From positions 2,192,501-2,256,500 of the forward strand of contig NZ_CP013987.1 of assembly GCF_001518815.1 (NCBI RefSeq): 64,000 nucleotides of DNA, written 5' to 3'. This DNA comes from Pseudomonas oryzihabitans. Its GTDB lineage: Bacteria; Pseudomonadota; Gammaproteobacteria; Pseudomonadales; Pseudomonadaceae. The position numbers and the translations under genes are program-made. The notes beneath the pieces are model-generated. The model made no database searches and was not told the origin of the DNA. It saw nothing but the letters and a program-made list of their open reading frames with translations. Shown here in pieces: positions 1 to 11,034 of this stretch. Position 1 is the first letter of the stretch. Each line of letters begins with the position of its first letter.

Positions 1-2489
<2,489 letters not shown>

Positions 2490-2645
2490 TAACACCCAAA
2501 CAATCTGACCGCAGGTCAGAGCGTGAGGAAGACGACGCCGAAAACAGGCGCGTGGGTTCGCAAGACCCAAGACGAATTGTCTACTTCAATCACAGACCCA
2601 ATTGGGCCAGCCAGGCAGTCTTATCGCCTGGCCAGCCAACCGAAT

Positions 2646-2764
2646 TGCTTGACGAACATAGAGCATTGGAACCACCTGATCCCTTCCCGAACTCAGAAGT
2701 GAAACGATGCATCGCCGATGGTAGTGTGGGGTTTCCCCATGTGAGAGTAGGTCATCGTCAAGCG
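2646..2764 (+). rRNA. rrf: 5S ribosomal RNA
   Basis: A 119-120 nt gene begins TGCTTGACGA and ends GTCATCGTCAAGC, so its ends pair. It contains the conserved GGAACCACCTGATCCCTTCC and CCGAACTCAGAAGTGAAACG segments of gammaproteobacterial 5S rRNA. It lies about 155 nt after the 23S end with a rho-independent terminator immediately downstream, the normal position for the last gene of an rrn operon without a distal tRNA. Confidence 0.97.
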
Positions 2765-2776
2765 CCTAACACCCAG

Positions 2777-2815
2777 CACCCCCGCTCAGTTCATTCTGGC
2801 GGGGGTGTTGTCTTT
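2777..2815 (+). terminator. rrn operon intrinsic terminator
   Basis: A 9-bp perfect stem (CACCCCCGC at 2777-2785 with GCGGGGGTG at 2799-2807) is followed by TTGTCTTT. It begins 12 bases after the 5S end. Confidence 0.9.
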
Positions 2816-3426
2816 GGGGCGGGAAAAGTTTTGGCGGGAGTGCCAAGGGGCATGAGCGGAGGGGCCTGCAGGCGGAAGCTGGAAGGCCGGTAAGCCATGC
2901 GGTTGAGGCTGCCCTCACCCTAACCCTCTCCCAGGGGGAGAGGGGGCTAGAGCGGTGTTGCGGAGGACTGGAAGTATGGCTTGCCACAAGGATGCTGCTG
3001 GAAGCCAAAAGCGCATAAGCCCCAGACGACAGCCCGGCTGCGCCGGACTATCGCGGCCATGGGCCGCTCCTACACCAGCTTCAGTGCAGGAGCGGCCCAT
3101 GGCCGCTATTAGGCAATCATTGCGATGGATAACCATGGAGTTGTGAATCGTAGGGCAGCCACGGAGGGCAGGAACCAGGCACTATGCATCGGCGTGGAAC
3201 GGTTCTCGGGCATCAGGACGGTAGTGGCCTCGCCTTCGATGACCAGAATTTCCAAGACCAGTTAGCCGATGCTGTCTCCTGACGTGGATCCCATGTTGGG
3301 CTTCGCAGTGCTCAGCCCAACCTGCGATGACTTCCAGATGGACCTGAAGTGGTACGGCAGGGCTCGGGGTACCGTTGGTAAGAGCATTGGTATTCGGGCC
3401 GGAATGAGCCGAGATCCGCTTCATTT
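2816..3426. other. Gene-poor interval between rrn and gacA with two palindromic units
   Basis: No reading frame here has a recognisable product or a convincing ribosome binding site. Two palindromes are visible. One is a short CCCTCTCCC/GGGAGAGGG hairpin at 2924-2944, preceded by CCCTCACCCTAA, a motif commonly dispersed in pseudomonad intergenic DNA. The other is the REP-like palindrome at 3053-3106, listed separately. The stretch 3150-3420 has coding-like composition but frequent stops; it may be decayed remnant DNA, and I recognise no family in it. Confidence 0.6.
3053..3106. repeat. REP-like intergenic palindrome
   Basis: A 21-bp inverted repeat with one mismatch (3053-3073 against 3086-3106) surrounds a 12-nt loop. 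Each arm contains GGCCATGGGCCGCTCCTAC or its complement. The GCGGCCATGGGCCGCTCCTAC core is the type of repeated extragenic palindrome common in Pseudomonas genomes. Only one copy was noticed in this window, so the repeat status rests on genus knowledge. Confidence 0.65.
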
Positions 3427-3458
3427 CACTGGGCTTTTTCGGTATACAATGCCCAGTG
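3427..3458. promoter_or_regulatory. Inverted repeat flanking a -10-like box
   Basis: A perfect 8-bp inverted repeat (CACTGGGC 3427-3434, GCCCAGTG 3451-3458) encloses TATACAAT at 3443-3450. It sits 18 bp upstream of an intrinsic terminator. This could be the promoter and operator of a very short transcript, or simply another hairpin. No good -35 box is visible. Confidence 0.3.
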
Positions 3459-3475
3459 GCCTAAGGCCGGTAGGC

Positions 3476-3508
3476 AAGGGGTGCGCAGCGTCGTACCCCT
3501 TTTTCTTT
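3476..3508 (+). terminator. Intrinsic terminator upstream of gacA
   Basis: A 10-bp stem (AAGGGGTGCG 3476-3485 with CGTACCCCTT 3492-3501, one G-U pair) is followed by a run of T broken by one C. No protein gene precedes it, so it should end either a short non-coding RNA starting near 3455 or readthrough from upstream. Confidence 0.65.
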
Positions 3509-3623
3509 GCATGACCAATCAAATTTATAGCGTAGCCTAGGATCTTATCCCTTGAACGTTAGGGTCCGCGGACAGTTGTTAGGTGACGCAAGCGATGAAA
3601 GCGCAAGCGAAGGGGAGTCGATT

Positions 3624-4268
3624 TTGATCAAGGTGCTGGTTGTCGACGATCATGATCTTGTTCGGACTGGCATCGTGAGGATGTTGGCGGATGTGGCAGG
3701 AATCCAGGTCGTTGGCCAGGCAGACAGTGGTGAAAATGCACTGAAGCTGGCTCGTGAGCTTGAGCCGGATGTCGTTCTGATGGATGTCCGAATGCCTGGC
3801 ATCGGTGGACTTGAGGCCACGCGCAAGCTCTTGCGCACTCGATCCGACCTGAAGGTGGTTGTCGTGACCGCTTGTGAGGAAGATCCCTTTCCGACCCGCC
3901 TCCTGCAGGCAGGAGCGGCCGGGTATCTGACCAAGGGGGCCGACATCGAAGAGATGATCACTGCCATCAAGCAGGCCTTCGCGGGTCGCCGTTACATCAG
4001 TGCGCAGATTGCTCAGCAGCTGGCTTTGAAGCCCTTCCAGTCGAAGGCTGAAGCCTCTCCTTTCGATCAACTGTCCGAGCGTGAGATCCAGATTGCGCTG
4101 ATGATCGCTGGCTGTCAGAAGGTCCAGGTGATATCCGACAAGCTTTGTCTGTCGCCCAAGACAGTTAACACCTATCGCTATCGAATCTTCGAGAAATTAT
4201 CGATTACCAGCGATGTCGAACTGGCCATGTTGGCTGTTCGCCACGGCATGGTAGATGCAACGAGTTGA
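3624..4268 (+). CDS. gacA: GacA response regulator (UvrY family)
   Basis: GacA is the response regulator of the GacS/GacA two-component system, which activates the small RNAs that titrate RsmA/CsrA and controls secondary metabolism, biofilm and virulence traits. The product is 214 residues, the family length. A receiver domain with phosphoacceptor D54 (VLMDVRMPG) is followed by a LuxR-type helix-turn-helix ([15 protein letters not shown], then [16 protein letters not shown]). I chose the TTG at 3624 because translation then begins [11 protein letters not shown] as in other GacA proteins, and AGGGGAG at 3611-3617 is an ideal ribosome binding site. An upstream in-frame ATG would add 24 residues foreign to the family. 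uvrC follows immediately, as in many gammaproteobacteria. Confidence 0.97.
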   Translation: MIKVLVVDDHDLVRTGIVRMLADVAGIQVVGQADSGENALKLARELEPDVVLMDVRMPGIGGLEATRKLLRTRSDLKVVVVTACEEDPFPTRLLQAGAAGYLTKGADIEEMITAIKQAFAGRRYISAQIAQQLALKPFQSKAEASPFDQLSEREIQIALMIAGCQKVQVISDKLCLSPKTVNTYRYRIFEKLSITSDVELAMLAVRHGMVDATS

Positions 4269-4269
4269 T

Positions 4270-6096
4270 ATGAGCCAATCTTTCGATGCTGCAGCTTTTT
4301 TATCCGGCTGCAGTGGACGTCCGGGTGTTTATCGGATGTTCGATGAGGGCGGTAAGCTCTTATATGTAGGCAAGGCCAAGAATCTCAAAAACCGTCTTTC
4401 CAGCTATTTTAGAAAGACTGGTTTGGCGCCGAAAACGGCGTCCATGGTGTCCAAGATCGCCCAGGTCGAAACCACCATCACCGGCAACGAGACCGAAGCG
4501 CTCTTGCTGGAACAGAACCTCATCAAGCAATGGCGTCCGCCTTACAACATCCTGCTAAGGGATGATAAATCCTACCCCTACGTTTATCTCTCTACCGAGG
4601 ATCAGTATCCTCGGCTGACCATTCATCGTGGAGAGAAGAGAGGGAAGGGGCGCTATTTCGGGCCGTATCCCAGTGCTGGAGCTATTCGCGAAAGTCTCAA
4701 TCTGCTGCAGAAAGCCTTTCAGGTGCGGCAGTGCGATGACAACTATTTCCGTAATCGCACGCGGCCGTGCCTGCAGTACCAGATCAAGAGGTGCAAGGGC
4801 CCCTGTGTCGCCCTGGTAAGCGAGCAGGAGTACGCCGAGGATGTGCGTCACTCGGCGATGTTTCTCGAGGGGCGTAGCAACGCTCTGGCGGAAGAACTGC
4901 AAGTCAAGATGGAAAGCGCCTCGGTCAATCTGCAGTTCGAGCGAGCGGCAGAGCTGCGTGACCAGGTAGCGCTCGTCCGTCGTGTGCAGGACCAACAGAG
5001 CATCGAGGGTGGTACTGGCGATGTCGATGTCATAGCCGCCCTGGTCAATCCTGGCGGAGCCTGTGTGCATCTGGTCACCGTCCGAGGTGGGCGCGTACTT
5101 GGCAGCAAGAATTTCTTTCCGGAGGTGGGTATCGAGGAAGACTCCAGCGAAGTCCTGGCTGCCTTCCTGGAACAGTATTACCTCGCCTATCTGGAGCGCG
5201 ATCTGCCTGAAGAGATCATCGTGAATTCCGTACATGAGGATTTCGCCACGCTGATCGATGCCTTCGCCGAGGTACACAAGCGCCAACTGGTCATCACGCA
5301 TCGAGTGCGTGGTACCCGGGCGCGCTGGCAGCAGTTGGCGGTGACCAATGCGGAGCAGGCGCTGAACACGCGCTTGGCCAACCGCCAGCACATGGGGGTT
5401 CGCTTCGATGCCCTGGTGCAAGCGCTGGATCTACCCGAGCCGCCGCAGCGGCTGGAATGTTTCGATATCAGTCATTCCAGCGGCGAAGCGACGGTGGCGT
5501 CTTGCGTCGTATTTGGGCCCGAGGGTCCGCTGAAATCGGACTATCGCCGCTACAACATCGAAGGCGTCACCGCAGGTGATGACTATGCCGCCATGCATCA
5601 GGCGCTCACCCGACGCTTCAGTCGGCTGAAGGCGGGAGAGGGCAAGCTGCCGGATATTCTGTTGGTGGACGGTGGCAAGGGCCAGTTGGCCATGGCGCGG
5701 GAAGTGCTCAGGGAGCTGGCGGTACCGGACCTGGTCCTGCTCGGCGTCGCCAAAGGTGTCACCCGTAAACCTGGGCTCGAGGTGCTTTATCTGGACGATC
5801 CTTCGAACGAATTTACCCTGCCAGCTCATTCGCCAGCACTGCATCTCATTCAGCAGATCCGCGATGAGGCGCACCGCTTCGCCATCACCGGGCATCGCGC
5901 ACGTCGTGGCAAGGCGCGGCGGACGTCATCGTTGGAAGAGGTCGCGGGTATAGGTCCGAAGCGCAGGCAGGAGCTCCTGAAGCACTTTGGTGGCCTACGC
6001 GAGTTGCAGCGTGCCAGTATCGAGGAAATCGCCAAAGCGCCAAGCATTAGCAAAAAGCTGGCCGAGCAGATTTATGCGGCCTTGCACAGCGAGTAG
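4270..6096 (+). CDS. uvrC: Excinuclease ABC subunit C
   Basis: UvrC makes the two incisions flanking DNA lesions in nucleotide excision repair with UvrA and UvrB. The protein is 608 residues, the usual length. It has an N-terminal GIY-YIG endonuclease ([18 protein letters not shown]), a UVR/UvrB-binding motif near residues 200-235 ([10 protein letters not shown]), an RNase H-like second nuclease domain ([20 protein letters not shown]) and C-terminal helix-hairpin-helix motifs ([18 protein letters not shown]). The ATG at 4270 follows the gacA stop by one base and gives the family N-terminus; an ATG at 4255 would overlap gacA. The spacing implies translational coupling with gacA. Confidence 0.97.
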   Translation: MSQSFDAAAFLSGCSGRPGVYRMFDEGGKLLYVGKAKNLKNRLSSYFRKTGLAPKTASMVSKIAQVETTITGNETEALLLEQNLIKQWRPPYNILLRDDKSYPYVYLSTEDQYPRLTIHRGEKRGKGRYFGPYPSAGAIRESLNLLQKAFQVRQCDDNYFRNRTRPCLQYQIKRCKGPCVALVSEQEYAEDVRHSAMFLEGRSNALAEELQVKMESASVNLQFERAAELRDQVALVRRVQDQQSIEGGTGDVDVIAALVNPGGACVHLVTVRGGRVLGSKNFFPEVGIEEDSSEVLAAFLEQYYLAYLERDLPEEIIVNSVHEDFATLIDAFAEVHKRQLVITHRVRGTRARWQQLAVTNAEQALNTRLANRQHMGVRFDALVQALDLPEPPQRLECFDISHSSGEATVASCVVFGPEGPLKSDYRRYNIEGVTAGDDYAAMHQALTRRFSRLKAGEGKLPDILLVDGGKGQLAMAREVLRELAVPDLVLLGVAKGVTRKPGLEVLYLDDPSNEFTLPAHSPALHLIQQIRDEAHRFAITGHRARRGKARRTSSLEEVAGIGPKRRQELLKHFGGLRELQRASIEEIAKAPSISKKLAEQIYAALHSE

Positions 6097-6127
6097 AATC
6101 GCCTCACGTTCATCAATAGCCGCGCCA

Positions 6128-6688
6128 ATGAATATTCCAAATCTGCTTACCGTACTGCGCGTCTTTCTCATTCCGCTCTTCGTCATCCTGTTCTATCTGC
6201 CGGTCCACTGGAGCTACTGGACGGCCAGCACCGTCTTTGCGATTGCCTGTGCGACGGACTGGCTGGATGGGTATCTGGCTCGTCGACTGGGGCAGAGCAC
6301 ACCCTTTGGTGCCTTTCTGGACCCGGTAGCGGACAAGCTCATCGTCGCCGTGGCCCTGGTGCTGCTCGTTCAGGAGCACGCCAATGCCTGGCTGACGCTG
6401 CCTGCCGTTATCATCGTCGGGCGAGAGATAGTGGTCTCGGCGTTGCGCGAGTGGATGGCGGAGCTGGGTGCTCGGGCACAGGTCGCGGTATCGAATCTGG
6501 GTAAGTGGAAGACGGCGGCGCAGATGCTCGCGCTGGTCATCCTGCTGGCCAACCCGCCGCAATTGACCTTCTGGGTGATCAGCGGTTACACCTTGCTCAT
6601 CGTCGCCGCGGCGCTGACGCTGTGGTCCATGTACACCTATCTAATGGCGGCCTGGCCCCATTTGATGAGTGCTGAGAAAAAGAAATAA
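6128..6688 (+). CDS. pgsA: CDP-diacylglycerol-glycerol-3-phosphate 3-phosphatidyltransferase
   Basis: PgsA makes phosphatidylglycerophosphate from CDP-diacylglycerol and glycerol-3-phosphate, the committed step to phosphatidylglycerol and cardiolipin. The protein has 186 residues and several membrane segments. The CDP-alcohol phosphatidyltransferase signature is visible at about residues 38-66 as [13 protein letters not shown]...[12 protein letters not shown]. The start at 6128 gives [18 protein letters not shown], the family N-terminus. It lies 31 bp after uvrC and upstream of the tRNA operon. Confidence 0.96.
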   Translation: MNIPNLLTVLRVFLIPLFVILFYLPVHWSYWTASTVFAIACATDWLDGYLARRLGQSTPFGAFLDPVADKLIVAVALVLLVQEHANAWLTLPAVIIVGREIVVSALREWMAELGARAQVAVSNLGKWKTAAQMLALVILLANPPQLTFWVISGYTLLIVAAALTLWSMYTYLMAAWPHLMSAEKKK

Positions 6689-6706
6689 GTTTTTTGAATC
6701 AATGGC

Positions 6707-6734
6707 TTGACATGGTGGGTGGCTCATATAGAAT
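6707..6734 (+). promoter_or_regulatory. Sigma-70 promoter of the tRNA operon
   Basis: TTGACA at 6707-6712 is separated by 16 bp from TAGAAT at 6729-6734. It is followed by a GC-rich discriminator typical of stable RNA promoters and lies 15 bp upstream of the first tRNA. Confidence 0.85.
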
Positions 6735-6749
6735 GGCGCCCGTCACCAA

Positions 6750-6825
<76 letters not shown>

Positions 6826-6861
6826 TGTTTTACATGAGTGTCGCAAGACATTCAGGTTTGA

Positions 6862-6935
6862 GGCCGGGTGGCAGAGTGGTCATGCAGCGGATTGCAAATC
6901 CGTGTACGCCGGTTCGATTCCGACCTCGGCCTCCA
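6862..6935 (+). tRNA. tRNA-Cys (GCA)
   Basis: 74 nt with the CCA end encoded. The acceptor stem is GGCCGGG/CTCGGCC with one G-U pair. The anticodon GCA is at 6894-6896 within GGATTGCAAATCC, and the T-arm has GGTTCGATTCC. It lies 36 nt after tRNA-Gly and is probably cotranscribed with it. Confidence 0.97.
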
Positions 6936-6943
6936 CTATTGAG

Positions 6944-6975
6944 AGCCCCGTAGATTCAGGTCTACGGGGCTTTTC
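6944..6975 (+). terminator. Intrinsic terminator after tRNA-Cys
   Basis: An 11-bp perfect stem (AGCCCCGTAGA / TCTACGGGGCT) with a 6-nt loop is followed by TTTTC. It separates tRNA-Gly/Cys from tRNA-Leu, so the latter needs its own promoter (TATAAATAC lies at 6990-6998) or readthrough. Confidence 0.85.
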
Positions 6976-7040
6976 ATTATCCAGGGATGTATAAATACTG
7001 GATCACGTTTTACAAGCCTGCTTTACGTGGGTTTGGTTTT

Positions 7041-7127
7041 GCCCGAGTGGTGAAACTGGTAGACACAAGGGACTTAAAATCCCTCGACTTAACGGTCGTG
7101 CCGGTTCGATTCCGGCCTCGGGCACCA
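7041..7127 (+). tRNA. tRNA-Leu (TAA)
   Basis: 87 nt class II tRNA with a long variable arm and the CCA end encoded. The acceptor stem is GCCCGAG/CTCGGGC and the anticodon TAA is at 7075-7077. Confidence 0.97.
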
Positions 7128-7135
7128 TCCAATTG

Positions 7136-7170
7136 AAAAAGGCCACTCCTGTATGAGTGGCCTTTTTCGT
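7136..7170. terminator. Bidirectional intrinsic terminator
   Basis: GGCCACTC / GAGTGGCC with a 6-nt loop is flanked by five A on the left and five T on the right. It can serve both tRNA-Leu (plus) and the small gene ending at 7171 (minus). Confidence 0.9.
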
Positions 7171-7431
7171 TTAGGAGGGAATCGTCCAGTAGGGCGTTTC
7201 GTCCGCGTCGCGTTCGATGCGCGAGCGGCTGTCGAAGATGAAGGCCTCGAGCATGGCGGCATCGAGTAGCTCGGTACGGGCGATGGGGCGTTTGAGTACC
7301 GACTGGCCGCTGCGGGAAAAGACCTCGACGTCGTAAGCTCGCTGATCTCTTGTTGAAATCACACAGCGCAACGGCTCGAAGCCGCCTTTCAGGGTGTTGA
7401 AGGCGCTGGCGAGTTCGACATAAAGGGTCAT
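7171..7431 (-). CDS. Small conserved-type hypothetical protein (86 aa)
   Basis: The product begins MTLYVELASAFNTLKGG and ends DADETPYWTIPS. It is soluble, acidic to neutral, and has no signal peptide or membrane segment. I do not recognise a named family. The ATG at 7431 is preferred over the GTG at 7461 because it starts the well-structured part of the protein and has GGAAG upstream. A strong bidirectional terminator adjoins its stop, which supports it as a genuine single-gene transcript. Function is unknown. Confidence 0.6.
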   Translation of the reverse strand: MTLYVELASAFNTLKGGFEPLRCVISTRDQRAYDVEVFSRSGQSVLKRPIARTELLDAAMLEAFIFDSRSRIERDADETPYWTIPS

Positions 7432-7557
7432 CCGGAAGAGCTTCCTGTTCAAAGGTGGCACTGTGACAGCATCGACTGCTACAGGGTTTCACCTTTGCAG
7501 AACAGTGCCGTCATATCGCGATGCTAGTCGCAAAATCCCGGCCCTGCGTTCGGAGTT

Positions 7558-7785
7558 TCATTGCCAGCCTTGCAGCCAGCATTCTGCATCCTGCAACTCG
7601 TGCCAGTCCAGCGTCCAGGTGCGACGAGTGAGAACGGCTTGTAGATCTATTTGCGAGATGGGGTCGGTCTCGACTTCAGGGGTGTGGACGTGGGTGACGA
7701 TAAAGTGCTTTTGCCGTTCGCGTGGCTGGACAGCTGTCCACTTGCTCAGCAACAGCTTCTTGGGGTTGATCTGTCGCGATTTCAT
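7558..7785 (-). CDS. TIGR02450-type Trp-rich small protein (75 aa)
   Basis: The protein contains NPKKLLLSKWTAV, KHFIVTHV, AVLTRRTWTLDWHELQD and a terminal WLQGWQ. This pattern fits the small Trp-rich family usually annotated TIGR02450, whose function is not established. Its ATG (7783-7785) overlaps the chaC stop in an ATGA arrangement, so the two are translationally coupled. The pairing suggests a shared condition of expression but not a shared mechanism. Confidence 0.85.
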   Translation of the reverse strand: MKSRQINPKKLLLSKWTAVQPRERQKHFIVTHVHTPEVETDPISQIDLQAVLTRRTWTLDWHELQDAECWLQGWQ

Positions 7786-8447
7786 CCCTGCATCGCCTCC
7801 AGCAGCGGTGCTCCGCGATAACGCTGCAGCAGGGCTTCCAGGTTGCGATCGGGCATGGCATGGGCCCTGAGCGCCGAAATGGTGCGTTCGACGTACTCCA
7901 GGGTGGTGCCGAAATGGCCGGAGGCTTCGGTCAGCACCCGATTGAGGATGTCGTCCGGCAGATTGCCCGCGTAGCAGGGGAGGTTGCGTTTCAACACGAA
8001 ACCGAGCGCCTGCACCTTGCTGCCATCTTCCAGGTGGCATTGCAGCCAGCGGGGGCGGTAGGAGCCATCCGGCATCTCGCGCTTCCATAGGGCCAGCAGA
8101 TGGTCATCCAGCTGTTCATCGGGCAATTGGTAGGCGAAGCCCGAGCAGGAGCCGCCACGATCCAGGCCCAGTACCAGGCCAGGCTGCTCCGGTGTACCGC
8201 GATGCAGCTGCGACCAGAGATAGAGGCCGCGGTGATAGCCATGCACCCGCGCGCGGCGTACGGCGACGGCCGGGCACTCGGGGCGCCAGATCAGCGAGCC
8301 GTAGGCGAACAGCCAGACGGGGCCAGGCTGGCGTTGGGCCAGGGTGGCTTCCAGAGAGGCGACGAGCTGCGGATGGGTGAGCGGCGTGGCAGGCGCGAGT
8401 TTGGGTGGATAGGAGTCGTGGATGCTGGAAGAAATCTGTCTGTGCAT
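7782..8447 (-). CDS. chaC: Gamma-glutamylcyclotransferase, ChaC family
   Basis: ChaC proteins degrade glutathione to 5-oxoproline and cysteinylglycine in the cytosol. The protein has 221 residues, close to the 231 of E. coli ChaC. It contains the signature VWLFAYGSLIWRP early in the chain and LYLWSQLHRGTPEQPGL further on; a glutamate expected to be catalytic lies in the central region. The ATG at 8447 was chosen because GAGGAA lies upstream and it removes a non-conserved 34-residue extension. It is cotranscribed with the overlapping Trp-rich protein. Glutathione turnover fits the nearby ahpCF and, farther away, gor. Confidence 0.9.
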   Translation of the reverse strand: MHRQISSSIHDSYPPKLAPATPLTHPQLVASLEATLAQRQPGPVWLFAYGSLIWRPECPAVAVRRARVHGYHRGLYLWSQLHRGTPEQPGLVLGLDRGGSCSGFAYQLPDEQLDDHLLALWKREMPDGSYRPRWLQCHLEDGSKVQALGFVLKRNLPCYAGNLPDDILNRVLTEASGHFGTTLEYVERTISALRAHAMPDRNLEALLQRYRGAPLLEAMQG

Positions 8448-8611
8448 GAATGGCCTGTTCCTCAACCGCTGGAGCTGCCAGGTCTGCAGGACCCGGCCAT
8501 AAGATCCTAACGAAAGTCCGAGGAGAACTCCTAGACCGTTCGTGCCCATCTTTATGACGCTTGGTTAGGTTGCAGCGAGAAACATGCCAAGGCGCTTGGG
8601 AAACACGCAGA

Positions 8612-8640
8612 TGAAAAAAAGCCCGGCAGATGCCGGGCTG
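8612..8640 (-). terminator. Terminator of ahpF
   Basis: An 8-bp perfect stem (AGCCCGGC / GCCGGGCT) with a 4-nt loop is followed, on the minus strand, by a run of seven T. It lies 20 bp past the ahpF stop. Confidence 0.9.
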
Positions 8641-8659
8641 GAAAAGCAGAGCGGATCGA

Positions 8660-10219
8660 TTAGGCGCTGGTACGAATCATGTGATCGAAGGCAGCCAGGG
8701 ACGCCTTGGCGCCTTCGCCCAGGGCGATGACAATCTGCTTGTAAGGTACGGTGGTGACGTCGCCTGCGGCGAAGACGCCAGGCAGGGAGGTCTGGCAGCG
8801 GGCGTCCACTTCGATCTCGCCACGCGGCGACAACTCTACGGTGCCCTTGAGCCAATCGGTGTTGGGGACCAGACCGATCTGCACAAAGACGCCTTCGAGC
8901 TCGATGTGATGGAACTCGCTGGAATTGCGATCCTTGTAGACCAAACCGTCGACTTTTTGACCATCACCTTTCACTTCGCTAGTGAGGGCGCTGGTGATGA
9001 CGGTCACGTTGGGCAGGCTGAACAACTTGCGCTGCAGTACGGCGTCGGCACGCAGCTGGCCGTCGTATTCGATCAGGGTCACCTGGGCGACGATGCCGGC
9101 GAGGTCGATGGCGGCCTCGACACCCGAGTTACCACCGCCGATCACGGCAACGCGCTTGCCCTTGAACAGGGGGCCATCACAGTGGGGGCAGTAGGCCACG
9201 CCGCGGTTGCGGTATTCCCGTTCGCCTGGGACGTTCATTTCACGCCAGCGGGCACCGGTGGCAAGGATCAGCGTCTTGGCCTTGAGCGAGCCGCCATCGG
9301 CGAAGCGGACTTCGTGCAGGCCGCCGACTTCATGAGCCGGAATCAGCTGCTCGGCGCGCTGCAGATTCATGATGTCGACTTCGTACTGCTTGACGTGTTC
9401 TTCCAGCGCCATGGCGAGCTTGGGACCTTCGGTCTCCTTGATGGAGATGAAGTTCTCAATGGCCAGGGTATCCAGCACCTGACCGCCGAAGCGCTCGGCG
9501 GCGACGCCGGTACGGATGCCCTTGCGTGCAGCGTAGACGGCTGCTGCGGCACCGGCAGGGCCACCGCCGATGACCAGGACGTCGAAGGCGTCCTTGGCGT
9601 TGAGCTTGTCGGCGGAGCGGGCAGCGGCGCCGGTGTCGAGCTTGGCGACGATTTCTTCCAGGCCCATGCGGCCTTGGCCGAAGGGTTCGCCGTTGAGGTA
9701 GACGCTAGGCACGGCCATGATCTGGCGGCGCTCGACTTCTTCCTGGAACAGGGCGCCGTCCACGGCGACGTGCTTGACCCGGGGATTGAGCACGGCCATC
9801 AGGTTCAGCGCCTGGACCACGTCCGGACAGTTCTGGCAGGACAGGGAGAAATAGGTTTCGAACTGGTAGTCGCCGTCGAGGGCCTTGACCTGCTCGATGA
9901 CGTCCTGGCTGGCCTTGGATGGATGGCCGCCGACCTGCAGCAGTGCCAGTACCAGGGACGTGAATTCATGGCCCATGGGCAGACCGGCGAAGCGCAGGTT
10001 GATGTTCTGGCCGGGGGTCAGCAGGGCGAAGGAGGGACGACGCTCATCGCTGCCGTCGGTGCTGAGGCTCACCTGATCGGACAGGCTGGCGATGTCCTGC
10101 AGCAAGCTGTGCATTTCACGGGACTTCGCGCCATCGTCGAGGGACGCGACGATCTCGATGGGGCGCGTGACGCGTTCGAGGTAGGTCTTGAGCTGGGCTT
10201 TCAGATTTGCGTCCAACAT
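8660..10219 (-). CDS. ahpF: Alkyl hydroperoxide reductase subunit F
   Basis: AhpF is the flavoprotein disulfide reductase that passes electrons from NADH to the peroxiredoxin AhpC. The 519-residue protein has the N-terminal double-thioredoxin domain with redox pair C128/C131 (SLSCQNCPD), an FAD-binding [17 protein letters not shown] motif, the thioredoxin-reductase-like redox pair YCPHCDGP and a second nucleotide-binding [15 protein letters not shown]. The start at 10219 gives [17 protein letters not shown], the family N-terminus. It is downstream of ahpC in the same direction, separated by 83 bp that hold a terminator. Confidence 0.97.
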   Translation of the reverse strand: MLDANLKAQLKTYLERVTRPIEIVASLDDGAKSREMHSLLQDIASLSDQVSLSTDGSDERRPSFALLTPGQNINLRFAGLPMGHEFTSLVLALLQVGGHPSKASQDVIEQVKALDGDYQFETYFSLSCQNCPDVVQALNLMAVLNPRVKHVAVDGALFQEEVERRQIMAVPSVYLNGEPFGQGRMGLEEIVAKLDTGAAARSADKLNAKDAFDVLVIGGGPAGAAAAVYAARKGIRTGVAAERFGGQVLDTLAIENFISIKETEGPKLAMALEEHVKQYEVDIMNLQRAEQLIPAHEVGGLHEVRFADGGSLKAKTLILATGARWREMNVPGEREYRNRGVAYCPHCDGPLFKGKRVAVIGGGNSGVEAAIDLAGIVAQVTLIEYDGQLRADAVLQRKLFSLPNVTVITSALTSEVKGDGQKVDGLVYKDRNSSEFHHIELEGVFVQIGLVPNTDWLKGTVELSPRGEIEVDARCQTSLPGVFAAGDVTTVPYKQIVIALGEGAKASLAAFDHMIRTSA

Positions 10220-10246
10220 GGCGACGTGGCTTCCGTAAAAAATGGG

Positions 10247-10283
10247 CAAAAAAAGAGCGCGCGGGCAAGGCGCCCGGGCGCTC
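10247..10283 (-). terminator. Terminator between ahpC and ahpF
   Basis: On the minus strand GAGCGC pairs with GCGCTC, and after one mismatch a further 5 bp pair around a short loop. A run of seven T follows. It likely reduces ahpF expression relative to ahpC, which is needed in excess. Confidence 0.8.
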
Positions 10284-10302
10284 GGGCTAGATCAGGCGGC
10301 CG

Positions 10303-10866
10303 TTAGATCTTGCCGACCAGGTCCAGCGAGGGGGTCAGGGTCGCTTCGCCTTCTTTCCACTTGGCGGGGCAGACTTCGCCCGGGTGGTTGGCGACGTACT
10401 GGGCAGCGCGGACCTTGCGCAGCAGCTCGCTGGCGTCACGGCCGATACCGTTGTCGTGGATTTCGCACAGCTTGATCTGGCCTTCCGGGTTGATCAGGAA
10501 GGTGCCACGCAGGGCCAGGCCTTCTTCTTCGATCAGAACTTCGAAGTTGCGTGCCAGGCGCGCGGTGGGGTCGCCAACCAGCGGGTAGTTGACCTTCTTG
10601 ATGGCGTCCGAGGTGTCGTGCCAGGCCTTGTGGGCGAAATGGGTGTCGCAGGACACGCCGTAGATCTCGACGCCCAGCTTCTGGAACTCGGGGTACAGGT
10701 CAGCAAGGTCTTCCAGTTCGGTGGGGCACACGAAGGTGAAGTCAGCCGGGTAGAAGACGATGGCGGACCACTTGCCCTTCAGATCGGCCTCGGTCACCTG
10801 GACGAATTTGCCGTTGTGGTAGGCGGTCGCGGTGAAAGGCTTCACTTCGGTGTTGATCAGGGACAT
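10303..10866 (-). CDS. ahpC: Alkyl hydroperoxide reductase subunit C (peroxiredoxin)
   Basis: AhpC reduces hydrogen peroxide and organic hydroperoxides, and is recycled by AhpF. The protein is 187 residues, the family length. The peroxidatic cysteine is C47 in [12 protein letters not shown] and the resolving cysteine is C166 in GEVCPAKW. A strong AAGGAG ribosome binding site precedes the ATG. The upstream region contains an OxyR-like four-part motif, so peroxide induction is likely. Confidence 0.98.
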   Translation of the reverse strand: MSLINTEVKPFTATAYHNGKFVQVTEADLKGKWSAIVFYPADFTFVCPTELEDLADLYPEFQKLGVEIYGVSCDTHFAHKAWHDTSDAIKKVNYPLVGDPTARLARNFEVLIEEEGLALRGTFLINPEGQIKLCEIHDNGIGRDASELLRKVRAAQYVANHPGEVCPAKWKEGEATLTPSLDLVGKI

Positions 10867-10943
10867 TGATGACTCCTTGATGGGTTTAAGTCAGGGTTGA
10901 AATCGATAGGACGCATACTAATCGCATTTCGACGATTCACCTC

Positions 10944-10980
10944 ATTGTTAAAGGCGATGTCGGCGATTGGGCGTCTCTAT
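10944..10980. promoter_or_regulatory. Candidate OxyR-binding site upstream of ahpC
   Basis: The sequence reads ATTG-N7-CGAT-N7-ATTG-N7-CTAT, 37 bp with the exact spacing of the OxyR consensus ATAG-N7-CTAT-N7-ATAG-N7-CTAT. Each quarter differs from consensus by at most one base. It lies about 80 bp upstream of the ahpC start, just beyond a TAGTAT -10-like box on the minus strand. Inference only; no footprint is known to me. Confidence 0.5.
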
Positions 10981-11034
10981 CGAATACTACAGGTTTTGTG
11001 TGAAATCAGAGTCTTAGCGCTGGCAAGCCCGGCG

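Noticed and set aside
3182-3514. Short frames of about 80 residues on both strands between rrn and gacA
   Set aside because: Neither has a ribosome binding site or family signature; they overlap each other and the regulatory palindromes.
8630-10306. A 558-residue open frame on the plus strand opposite ahpF
   Set aside because: It is antisense to a clear AhpF gene. Its Asp/Gly/His-rich composition is the usual reverse-strand image of a high-GC coding region, and no family is recognisable.
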